Of a DNA stretch of 64,000 nucleotides, positions 38,562-58,260 are shown piece by piece. Under the pieces are notes generated by a model that saw nothing but the letters and a program-made list of their open reading frames with translations, was not told where the DNA came from and did not search any database. The DNA is taken from NCBI GenBank assembly GCA_022605955.1, contig JAKCOZ010000005.1, forward strand, positions 7,722,001-7,786,000, written 5' to 3'. Source of the DNA: Rallus limicola. Taxonomy: Eukaryota > Chordata > Aves > Gruiformes > Rallidae. Numbering within the stretch: position 1 is the stretch's first letter; every line of letters starts with the position of its first letter. Both the position numbers and the translations under genes were made by a program.

Positions 38562-38830
38562 CGCCGCTCGGAGATAGAGCCGCGGCCACGGGCTCTAACG
38601 GAGCGGGCGCCCGGCCCCGGCTCCCTCCTTCCGGCCGCGGTGCGAGGTTGGGCCGGAGGCGCAGCCCCAGCGCAGGGGCGGGCCGCAACAGCTGCCGAGC
38701 GGCGCGGGAGCGGCTCCCCACGGCCCGCCCCACGACGGGCCCCGCCGCCTGCCCGTACCGCCCCTCGGTGCGTGTGTTGGCATTGTTCCTCTCGAAGTGG
38801 GCCTGGGGCGGCAGGAGCGGGGCAGGGCTC
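38040..38830. promoter_or_regulatory. TCP11L1: CpG island, TCP11L1 promoter
   Basis: Dense CpG and GC over about 0.8 kb in otherwise AT-rich surroundings, at the 5' end of TCP11L1. GGGGCGGG/GGGCGG-type boxes are present. The long open frames here on both strands (up to 182 codons) follow from the GC content. Confidence 0.85.
38562..38830 (-). other. TCP11L1: probable non-coding exon 1 of TCP11L1
   Basis: A consensus minus-strand donor (GCGGCG then GTAAGG) ends an exon at 38562 inside the CpG island. Human TCP11L1 also has an untranslated first exon. The right end (transcription start) cannot be fixed from sequence; 38830 is only the edge of the GC-rich block. Confidence 0.5.
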
Positions 38831-38869
38831 TCCTCTGTAGCAGGGGTGCAAGAATAATCCGCAATATTG

Positions 38870-40795
38870 CGGCTCACCGCTGATTTTCTGGGCGCGGGGG
38901 TTGCCTCAGTGTAAGTAAGCGAGGAGCAGCTCCCTATAGCGCTTACAGCTGGGCCAGAGCAAGACCTGCACCTGGACTCTAACACGTAGCTAGGTGTCTG
39001 TCCCCATCAGGTCATGCTTATTTAGGTTAAATCTCACCAGTACCTAGGGAAAGAAGTCAGGGCTTTTTATTGCTGCACCGTTAAAATGATACCGTAGACA
39101 GCTCATAGTATGATCATCAGTCCCTGCAGCTGAACACAGATGCAGCTACCTAAGATGTATCACACCCAAGCAAAGGAAAGGCTACATTGGCCCTGCCTTG
39201 CATTTATCAGTGAACGCGCCTACCCCTCTCTCCCACCCAGTTGTCTGCAGATTGCATTTCAGGAGCCTGAAAGCAAGCCTGGCGTCAAAGCCAAGCAGTG
39301 ACTCAGTGCAGCAATATCTGTAATCCAGAGCTCTTACTCCAGCAGGCACCACAGACAGGCGGGGACTAATTTTCAAGATAGAAATCTCATCCTTTTAACA
39401 GTGAGGTCACTCCTGCTTCCCTGTGCTGTCTGGGCTAAGAAAGGGAAGGTTCTTCTGCTGAAAAGGCAAACGATGTAACACACGTAACTTCTGAAAAGCA
39501 CAATCAGAAATCCTGAAAGCGAGCATAAGGTTAAGCCACTTTTTCTGAGATAAGTGCATTTATAATCAAACAGCTTTCAGTCCAAACTAAAACTACAACA
39601 AAATAACTACTAAAAAAAGTTACACTTCCTCCATACTACATGCTTTCAAGAACTCATCTTTTAGAAGTCCTTTCCAATTTCTAGAATAAGTCTCTTACTC
39701 TTCAGTCCCCCATGAGAACACAGTAATGCATTGTCTTCTTGCATAGCAAGTCAATCTCACTTTCAGAAAAAGTGCTCTAGGAGAAGCAATAACCAGTGGC
39801 AATAGACACCACTAATGACTGAGCACTACTCAGTAATGCAGTACAGAGTATTATCTCAGAGAAAACAGCTTATGAACTGATGTTGTAGCAGTTATTACTA
39901 CTTTGCTTTAATTATATTAGCTTTGATCCCAATTAAAGTAGCTTTTTCGCGCCAAAAAAATAAACCAGAACTCTAACAAAGCAGACAGAAAAAAATTTGT
40001 GATTTTTTGCAACAGTAATTCCAGTGAAGTTTTGCTGGCATCATCCCAAAGATAACTCCACAAGAATCAAAATTAGATCTCTGATCATACATTTCCCTGT
40101 TTGCAATGGTCTGTGTTGCCCAGCTTAGGATTTCAACTGTAGACCAGACATAGATAAAATATACAGCCTTAAGAAACCCCAAAGGCTTTTCATATGTTCC
40201 AGTTATAGCTGGTGACTCAGAGCAAAACACTGCAGAGATGAAGCTAACTAGCCATAAGCTGCATGCTCTGTGGCAACCAAGGCCAGACCAACTTCAAAAT
40301 CCAGAATATATTTACCATCCCTGAAGAGGCAATGGGAGCTGAGGGTACAGCGTGAGATTCAGCTGGCAAAAAGCCATTTCCCCTGGCCAGTTCCTCAATA
40401 CGGTGCCATTTTAGCTTAAAACAGCTTTAACACGTCATCATACACAGGCACAGTATAGTGAGCTGGCAAGCTTGAAGAAAAAGCTGTCACCATCAAGCAG
40501 TACATGCAATTCAGCTTTGTCTATTTTACACAGCAAGTTAAAGATCAATGCTATGTGACAGTCACATAGTGCAAGGGCAGTTAGGAAAAGAATTCAGTGC
40601 TGGGGCAAGAGGCAACAGATCTCATTCACAATCATCTTCAATTTTGATACTTGACTAGAGGTAGCCAATAGACTCGGCTGTAGGTGAGGAAGAGGAAGCA
40701 TTGTTTTGACCCTACAGCAGTTAAGAATGAGCAAAGCTAAATTATAAGTAGAGGCTTTCTTGCATATCATTGTCTTTGGTAATAATTGTATAAAC
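38870..40795. other. intergenic region between TCP11L1 and DEPDC7
   Basis: About 1.9 kb between the TCP11L1 promoter and the DEPDC7 3' end, two genes on the same strand. No coding sequence or repeat recognised. Confidence 0.75.
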
Positions 40796-40818
40796 TCCAT
40801 CCATTTCCGCAAAATAAT

Positions 40819-40824
40819 TTTATT
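40819..40824 (-). terminator. DEPDC7: DEPDC7 polyadenylation signal AATAAA
   Basis: Minus-strand hexamer about 80 bases past the stop, implying a very short 3' UTR of about 100 bases. GGATGGAGTTTA downstream could act as a GT-rich element. Confidence 0.6.
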
Positions 40825-40902
40825 AGATACACAAATACAAAATATTTACAAATATATTAGTGTTTTCAATACCAGAGTACAGAAAGCAGTGTATATTTAA
40901 AG

Positions 40903-50498
<9,596 letters not shown>

Positions 50499-51044
50499 GA
50501 CCAGCACCAGCTCCGCGCACTGCCGTCCCGCCTGCCGCCCGCGGGGAGAGGTAGCTCTCCAAGGGGCGGAGCCACCGCGCCCGCGCCTACCTCCATTGGC
50601 CGGGCCCGGGCTCGGGGGCGGGGCACGCGCGGCGGCGGCGGTTGAAAGGCTGGCCGCGTGCCACTGGGCCTCAAGGCCGCGCACCGCTGGGACGGCGGCT
50701 CGGGGAGACTGAGGCGAAATTCTGCCCCGACGCCCTCCCTCTAAGGGCCTGCGACGGCGGAAAGAGCAGTGAAAGCCCGCCTGGACACCCCGACCTGGAA
50801 TGTAGCATAACCCGCGGCCGGACAGATATACAAGGTCCGGTTACTGTGAGCGTGAACACCAGGACCCATAAGCGCTGACCGTCTTCGGGGAGGAAATGCA
50901 GCAAAGACATCGCGAGCTTACCCGCGCCGTGCTCCTGGCGCGAGGGGGCACTGCCGCTCTCACCTGGATAACGCCACCTGTGCCAAAACACCGCGGCTGT
51001 AAAATCCCTGGTGCTCCCTACAGCACTACAAATGCTATCCAGCG

Positions 51045-51775
51045 TTCATAGGATTATAGAATGTATTAGGTTGGAAGGGACCTTTAGAGGTCATCTAGTC
51101 CAACCCCCCTGCAGTAAGCAGGGACATCTTCACTAGATCAGGTCACTCAGGGCCCCATCAAACCTGACCTTGAATATCTCCAGGGATGGGGCCTCCACTA
51201 CCTCTCTGGGCAACCTGTTCCAGTGACCACTACCCTCAAAGCGAAGAACTTGTTCCTAATATCCAACTTAAATCTCCCCTTTTCGAGTTTAAAACAATTA
51301 CCCCTCATCCTAGTGCTACATGCCCTCATGAAGAGTTCTTCTTCCCCAGCTTTCTTAGAGGCACTTTTCTGGTTGGTACAGGAAGGTTGCTATAAGGTCC
51401 CCCTGGAGCCTTCTCTTCTCCAAGCTGAACAAGCCCAACTGTCTCAGCCTGTCTTCATAGGAGAAGCCCTTTGATAATTTTTGTGGACCTCCTGTGGATG
51501 TGCTCCAACAGGTCCATGTTCTTGTGTTGAGGGCTCTAAAGCTGGACACAATATTCCAGGTGAGGTCTCACCAGCACAGAGGGGCAGAATCCCCTTTCAA
51601 TCTGCTGGCCACACTTCTTTCAATGCAGCCCAGGATGTGGTTGGCCTTCTGGGCTGCTGATGCACATTGGTGGCTCACGTCCAGCTTCTCATCCACAAGT
51701 ACTCCCAAGTCCTCAGGACTGCTTTCAAGCCCATCTTCTATGGATAACGGGTATTGTCCAGACCCAGGATTTCAA
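51045..51775 (-). mobile_element. CR1 LINE, 5'-truncated 3' fragment
   Basis: Same 3' portion as the copy at 46.2 kb, also antisense to the plus strand: a degenerate ATTCTATG-like end at about 51046-51060, then the conserved GGTTGGACTAGATGACCTCT-type block. On the minus strand the segment [18 protein letters not shown] is the CR1 ORF2 C-terminus. It carries frameshifts and stops, so it is inactive. Confidence 0.9.
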
Positions 51776-53087
51776 CAGGAGCAGACCCAAAGCAAAACTG
51801 ACCTCCACGATACACAAACTCAAAAGCAGACAAACGCACACATTATAGACCAAATAATATAAATCATAACTAAGAAAAATTTTGGGTTCTCACATTATCA
51901 AAGTGTCAATGATAGTTTTGCAAAATAATTTTGCCTGTTCTACTGCACAAGCAGGTGTAAAGTGCAGAACTTCTGCTATCCAATGAAGCTCAAGTTAGCC
52001 TTCTTTTATCCTTGAAGGCAGGGCACTGTAAGTTTGTTCATCATACACAACGCATAAACAATAGACCTGTTTCATTTTGAGCTGTGAAAATTTGGTACAG
52101 GAAACTAGATAGCACAAACTTATGACAAACAAGCATTCCTTCATGTTTCACTGACAGAGCTGTGAAGTATTTAATAATGAAGCTCTAAGAGTGGAAGTTC
52201 TTAAGTTTTTCAAATAAAGAAATAGCCTAAACCCAGAGAAAAAGCATCTATTGAAATGGTAGCAAAATGCTAACCTTTGAAAACGAAAGTTCATAGTGTT
52301 TTTCAATAATAGGAAGCAACAGAGAATTCTTTCTTAGAGGAATAGAGGAAGAAGATATTAAAAGTAATAGTTCTGACTCACAGGTACCTGTTTTGACAGT
52401 TGTTTTTAAAACCTAATAAAAATATATATATAAAATGCATGGGTCAGTGGGGATTTCTGTGATACATTATTTCCTACTTTTGTAGTTGATGCTTGCTTTT
52501 TTTGATACCTTGTCAAAATATTTTATCTGCAAATCAGTAAATGCAAATCAGTTTATTTCCATTTTTAAGACTACTTTATTTTTTGCACAGCTGTTGAAAT
52601 AAAGCAATGCAGTCATTCTGCAATGGTTCACCATAATCTTGAGAGAATTTAGAACTACAAACATCTTCAAATCAGAGGTGTACCAGTCAGTTAAGGAGAA
52701 CATTACACTTTACATCAGAGAACAATTTGTCAAAGTGCTGCTTGCAGGGAACAGAGTGAACCACAAGCTAACGCGCTGTAAATTGCTAATCAAAAAGGTT
52801 GTTAAGACTCTTATTCTTGTATTTTATTGCTAGATGATCAGCAGTCTACCCTGGATTTGTGCCTCTGCCTCCATGTCTGCCCAGAGTGACCTCAACTGTT
52901 AGCACACCCATTTCTCCATGGGCAGATGGCAGCTATTGGCTAGTCAGACAGCTACTGTCAAACAGTATCTGCTACCAAAGCATGTTGAAAAAACACAACT
53001 TTTAATATTTCTTACAGTAACATTATTCTGAAATGCTTTCCTAAAGCACATATGTATTTATGTAATTATTACTGTATACATTATAGA

Positions 53088-53093
53088 TTTATT
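53088..53093 (-). terminator. polyadenylation signal of the minus-strand gene ending at 53123
   Basis: AATAAA 30 bases past the stop codon, followed by TGTATAC and TATGTG motifs. Its position supports 53123-53375 as a terminal exon. Confidence 0.5.
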
Positions 53094-53122
53094 TCTATGT
53101 AGTTACTGAAAATAATGCATTC

Positions 53123-53375
53123 TCATGCAGCCAGTATGGTCATTCTTAACTGGTGCAGTTCCTTAGACTGTGGCAGAAAGACCTCAGGATGAAAGCGCAG
53201 CATGTTGTGTTTGCCTTCACCTTCCAGTGTTTTCTCCAACTTAACCCCCATAAATTTGAACAGCTGATGCACAAGAGAATACAAGTTAGAAAGACAGAAT
53301 GAATGTAATTCATTCATCAAATCACTTAGGACCAACTCAGTGGCCTTCCTACATGCACATGGAACAGTAACCTTG
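53123..53375 (-). CDS. terminal exon of an unidentified minus-strand gene (QSER1 expected by synteny)
   Basis: After TTTTTGCAG the frame runs 83 codons to TGA (53125-53123): KVTVPCACRKATELVLSDLM, then NELHSFCLSNLYSLVHQLFK, then FMGVKLEKTLEGEGKHNMLR and HPEVFLPQSKELHQLRMTIL, AA. It looks like a real helical protein end: even codon use, alternating hydrophobic pattern and an adjacent AATAAA. A second in-phase acceptor 15 bases upstream (53390) would add five residues. By human gene order the next gene is QSER1, but I cannot confirm the match from memory, so no symbol is given. Confidence 0.65.
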
Positions 53376-53776
53376 CTGCAAAAAGTTCTGCTGAAAAATA
53401 TAGGACTACACAGAGAGACGGGTGCTACTGTAAGTAAATGTATGAAAACTTAGTCTGTAGGGTGTCAGTCTGCAAGGAAAATTATAAACAGCACCAGGAA
53501 AGGGAGTCTGATGATAAGGAAAGCTTTACTTTCTCTCTAATAACGTTATGTGAAGCTGCACAGAACAAGAATTTTGAATCGAGCTGTGGTGATCAAAACA
53601 CATTTTTAACTAATTATGCAACCAAGCCCTAATTTGTACAGTTGTGTCAGATTCTTTGAAAACTGTTATAAAGAACTTCAATAGTGAGAAACAGCAAAAG
53701 AAAAATCTGTTTTGATTTATTTCCAGGTCATCTAGAGATGGTTCCACCAACCTCAATAGGATCAAGAGTGACTTAC

Positions 53777-53814
53777 GTTTTGAAGAATTTACAAACTTCA
53801 GTTTTCAAGCATTT
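53777..53814 (-). CDS. 38-base microexon of the same minus-strand gene (predicted)
   Basis: TTATAG acceptor and consensus GTAAGT donor. The only frame that fits the terminal exon gives KCLKTEVCKFFK plus two bases of a Thr codon. It enters in phase 0 and leaves in phase 2, exactly what the flanking exons need. Too short to be seen as an open frame. Confidence 0.5.
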
Positions 53815-54194
53815 CTATAAGACAACTGTAGGGTTTAATTAGAAGCACACAGCAGAAAGAGTATTTAGCTCCAACAGCCACAATTTCAGGCATGTCTGCT
53901 GCTCAGGATGTGAGTCACTCATGTCAATTCAGTTTTTGCTTGAGGATAAAGACGATGATAAAGGATAATGTGGGCTGTCACCCACATTGAGGTCTTCTCT
54001 GATTATGGTGAGAGAAGGCAATTGGAAACTTGTATCATCCCAAAGTGAGAAGCTGATGAATACTTTTATGTCAAGGGCTGCCTAGCTTTATCTATAATGA
54101 ACTTGTGGACAGCCAACCAGTATTTGGATGCAAGAGCACCTCTAATTTCCCGGTATTCCGGGTACCAATGAAGGAGATCTAACTGAATACATAC

Positions 54195-54240
54195 CTCAAA
54201 GTAGAAAACCACAGTGTAATTAAGTTGTTCAATATCATTA
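54195..54240 (-). CDS. 46-base exon of the same minus-strand gene (predicted)
   Basis: CTTTTCAG acceptor after a T-rich tract and GTATGT donor. It encodes NDIEQLNYTVVFYFE after one base of a split codon and leaves in phase 0. Reading on past the donor gives a further 42 protein-like codons (VCIQLDLLHWYPEYREIRGA and on) to a TAA at about 54066, so an alternative terminal exon is possible. Confidence 0.45.
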
Positions 54241-55255
54241 CTGAAAAGACAAAAGTTGGAGGATGTGTTGTCCAAAAAGGATGAAGGCATATTAAAAGAG
54301 AGTATGGGGTGCTGCTGTTCTATCTGTGGCAGACTAACAATGGGTCAAGTGATTGGGAAATGTTATGTATTCTTCAAAGAAACAGAGGGAAAAATGCTGT
54401 TCCAGTGTCAAAATGTTTAAAAAAATTGCAAAGACCCTAAACCTGGAAAATAAAATGTTCCAAAGCAGAAAAGTGTTCAAGGTTTCAATTATTATTCACA
54501 TTTTAAGTACCAAAAAATAGAAAAAAAATACTGATTTGTCACTGAAATAAGGAGGGATTCTTGCAGAAGAATACTGTCCAACTCCTAATTTGAAATGCTA
54601 ATCTTGCATCTCATAAAGATGCCAAACTCTACAAGGCACTCTCTCTCTCATACTCAACTTTTTTCTTTAGATTTCAAATGTCTTCCCATAACAATATAAG
54701 CTTTAATGATTAAGTGCATGTCAACACAGCTTCAATTTATATATACATAACATTCTACTGCCATAACCACAAGGATCTATTGAACCCAATCTTTATGGCG
54801 GCTTCTGAAAAAGCATAGCAATTAATAATTACCATAAACATTCAGAAAAATATTCCAGTTATTTAGAACAGTTTCTCTATTGTTTTTTCCCCACTTAAAT
54901 ATCAACAAAGCCTCTATTCACTACTGTGCTGAAGTTGATGAAAGAAGAACATTTAAACAGTAACCCTTAAAATGTTGCTCCGTTCCATTCACAAATGATG
55001 AGACAAATGACATTCTGACTTAGGGTTCACTGTCACAGAGATATTCATGTTGCAGAAAAATCAACAGCTTCAGTTACAGAAATTACTCTTTTTTAAGTCA
55101 CAAGTTGTCATCCCATTATCAAATACCCTTCATTTCAATGCATGAAGTTACAAAGTACAGTATGTATTTTTTCAATATTGAAATTGTCCTATAAAAATCA
55201 GAAAACTTTGCCTCCCACCTTTGTTCATCTCAAGTTTAAGAAAATGCACAGCTAT

Positions 55256-55487
55256 TCATACAACACTGGACTGCAAAATGCTATTTGATATGCCAGACAG
55301 ATATGAAGGAGTCTGAAAGAACTCCCATGGTGAATCTGTCTTGTTACTAACTTGTTCTGCTATTTGTACTAGAGCACGAGAGCTTTGCTTGGGGCTGAAC
55401 TCCACGGGTAAGAGAGGACTGACACTCTCCCTTCTGATGTAGGGCAGGTTATTCATAAATTCAGTCTGCTTAGTCCAAATTTCCCAT
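55256..55487 (-). CDS. possible exon of an unidentified minus-strand gene
   Basis: Acceptor ATGTAG after TCTTTTTTTAATTC, then one base and 76 codons to a TGA: WEIWTKQTEFMNNLPYIRRE, then SVSPLLPVEFSPKQSSRALV and QIAEQVSNKTDSPWEFFQTP, ending ILQSSVV. Composition and codon choice look coding. It could end at an internal donor (GTTAGT, or GTATGA near the end), both phase 0, and so join the microexon at 53777-53814; or it could be a terminal exon. No homologue recognised. Confidence 0.4.
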
Positions 55488-55499
55488 CTACATTTGAAT

Positions 55500-56080
55500 T
55501 AAAAAAAGACCAGTAGATTCTGTGGGATTCAGTGATGCCATCCTCCAACATTTAACCCATGATGCCAACCACATCTGGCCCACTATGAAGGGACTACTCA
55601 CAGGTGCGCTCTTGCTTGGCCAAGAGTATGATTTACAAAGCACAAACTTCAGCATTTCACATGATTGTGAGCTCTGTACGGATTCCACCCTGGCATTTTT
55701 GAAGAGACTGGAACAACAACCAAGTTCCCAGGACAGAGGCTTCTGGACGTCTGCCTGTTTGGATTGACAAAGGGTGCATTGTTCAGGAGCGCAATCCTTC
55801 CATTCCCGGGCTGGAATACCAATGTGACTGCGGACCCAAGTCAGGCAGGGCAATGGCAAACCAAGGGCAGGGAGACAACACGCTGAGCCGGCGCGGGTGC
55901 ACACTGACCTCCGGTGGAACGCGCTGCACTCAGTATGAATCCACACGCAGGCGCCAGAAAGGGAGCGACTGGGAGCCAGAATTACTTGAGATGGCTTACT
56001 GTAAGGAAGTGTACAGGGCACACAGACTATTAGTGACGCCACCAAAACCACAGGGACAAGCCTCCGCGCCTCAGTTTTAA
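55500..56080. other. GC-rich block with long overlapping open frames, unassigned
   Basis: A 0.6-kb GC-rich island in AT-rich DNA. The minus strand is open for 200 codons (56090-55488) and the plus strand has frames of 81 and 75 codons. None has a motif I know. It may be an old repeat, an exon cluster or a non-coding RNA promoter. Confidence 0.5.
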
Positions 56081-56099
56081 CAAATACCAAGGAATGTTG

Positions 56100-58190
56100 C
56101 CTTAAAATGTTTTGGTTTGGTTTTTTTTATTTCAAAGTTTTCTGAGACATCCAAGAATTGTTATATAACCAGAGATGGATTACAGCATGCTTACACGTGT
56201 GCAGGATGGCACAGTCCTAGCGACACTGTTTGGATAAATACTCCTCACAGAACAGTAAAGACTGTCATCTACACACCAGGAACCTGTTGAACCAGAATGA
56301 GCAAGCACCATCAGACACAAATAATTGTGATGCTACCATCTGCCGAGCTGGGAGTTGCCATTTCTCAGGGGAGCCGCAGTAACTGACCGGACCTGAACTC
56401 ATGCACATTGCAACAAAGCCAAATACACCAACTCATGTTAATGCTGAAAGTAGCTTTAGGGGAGGTCACAAAGGGGTAGAGGAGCAGCTCTCACAATTGT
56501 GGAGAGCCTGTGGATGTCCAGCTGATAAAGGTGGAAAAAGTGAGAACTCTAAATGAACTTGCAAACTGTAACTGAATTCCTGATTTTGAACTTTAATTTT
56601 TATTAATTTTAGAAAACAGCTGCATACCAACTATATGTAAGGCTTGTATTCTACAATAGATGATCAGGCTGTTGATGTGCGCTACAAGCAGAAATCTGTA
56701 ACACACCTTTTCTATTACTGTACAATGTGTTTTGCCAAGCCTACAGTTCAGGATGGGAAAACGGCCCTGGAAGCATCCTGCAGTGAGTCATATCACCCCA
56801 CTAGAACTCAAAGAGAACTTGCAGAGTTCACATCAAAAAGAAGGTAACAAGCCCCAGCCAAGCACTCTTTTTTTTTTTTTAAACCAGCTGGTTCCAGCAT
56901 TGCACCACTTGGACTCTCAGCAAACCCATGAGCTTGCTCTTCAACCTCTTCAGCCCAAAGTCCGTTGACTGTGGTCAAACTACCTCTCTGTCTGTTTAAA
57001 CAAAGTTGCCAGACCTTGCACTGAAGCAAATAAAGAGCATTCACTTCTCTCTTCTGCTACCAAAGCTGCAGGAATAGTAATTTCAAGAAGAAAAATCCAG
57101 AAGGTTATAGAAGCCACCAAAGCTGCTTTAGTTAGAAAACAGATATAAATCCTTAGCCCCCCCCAGCTCTGAATCAGTTATCAATTTGACCTAAACACAT
57201 GATACCACACCGATGCTTCAGCCTTTAGTCAATTATCATACTATTTACTTTCTGTTGCCCCATGAATAATGCACAGACAAATCGCACTACCAGTGGCCAC
57301 AATTAGAAAGGAGACGATAATGCCAAACTACTTAGAGTTTTCATTTTAAAAGTCTTGGAAGTCAAGAAGGCTACAGCATGTACTGGAAGTCTTAGAAGGC
57401 TACAGCATGTACTCTCAATGATATCGTCTAAGATTTTAAGTAACACATGCAGAATAAAGAGAGACATAACTATAATCTGAGTGCAAAAAACCCCAATGCA
57501 TTTTGAATTGAATATTTAAGGCTAATGACAGTGACTGGAGCCAGGAGCGGCCACTACCACCTATAATCTTTATAATATGCACACAAGCAGATATATAATT
57601 AAAATTTTCCTATGTGTGTAAACATCCCAGTGTGTCCAGAAGATAAATACTCCAATTTTGAAGCTATTACACAAAATATATGATTCTAGTTAACTGTTCA
57701 GCCTATTCCATTAGGACTCAGTTACAGTATTTTAAAGTTAACATATTCATTTTACACCAGATAGAAATTTTACAATTTAGTTTACTGCTGCCATCATTAC
57801 TCACATTTCCATTACTACTGTTCTCATTTACTTCAATGCCCCTCCTCTAATGGCTGTTTCAGTGTACGCTTATATCGTATACACCTTCATCTACATCAAG
57901 GAAGATGACCTGAGTGGAAAATATTAGTAACTTACTTCCAAATATATACCCTTACTTACATCAAAGCCCTAATTTGCACAGGGCTGTAGTATTTTTTGTT
58001 TCATTTGGAATGATCATCATTCAAACACTACACACAGAGAGGATACCATTCATGCTACGACCCAGTCCAAAAGCAAAAAGAGAGGGAAGTGCTGAACACC
58101 TGCATTTGCAAACATAAAATAAACATTCTTGTCTCAGATTACTGCAATAAAAATGTGTCTTAAAAGGGCTCTTGGTCTCCTCATACTTAC
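56100..58190. other. non-coding region
   Basis: AT-rich with a 28-base tandem duplication at 57357-57413. No supported gene. Confidence 0.6.
57357..57413. repeat. imperfect two-copy tandem duplication, unit 28-29 bases
   Basis: Copy 1 is 57357-57384 and copy 2 is 57385-57413. Both read GGAAGTC, then AGAAGGCTACAGCATGTACT, differing by a short insertion/substitution after GGAAGTC. A simple replication-slippage duplication. Confidence 0.9.
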
Positions 58191-58260
58191 TGGAACACTG
58201 ACAATACAGGACAACCCAAATAGAAGCCAAAGTCCATTAATACACACGCTCAAAAATGGA
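58191..58260 (-). CDS. possible exon with a hydrophobic segment (weak)
   Basis: A CTACTGTAG acceptor after a T/C tract and a strong GTAAGT donor bound 70 bases. One frame is open: PFLSVCINGLWLLFGLSCIV then SVP, a possible membrane helix, entering in phase 2 and leaving in phase 0. There is no supporting neighbour exon beyond a short phase-0 stretch near 57.9 kb. May be chance. Confidence 0.2.

Larger units (their letters stand above)
50771..53122. other. region between the DEPDC7 promoter and the next minus-strand exons
   Basis: Contains a CR1 fragment (51045-51775) and otherwise AT-rich non-coding sequence. No gene seen. Confidence 0.7.

Noticed and set aside
37952..38577. Open frames of 182 (minus) and 157 (plus) codons
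   Set aside because: They lie in the TCP11L1 CpG island; Pro/Arg/Gly/Ala-rich translation on both strands is a GC effect.
58021..58260. Idea that the hydrophobic exon and its neighbours belong to a prominin-like gene
   Set aside because: Only a loose resemblance in hydrophobic pattern. The expected juxtamembrane segment after the helix is missing and the other exons in the region lack membrane segments.
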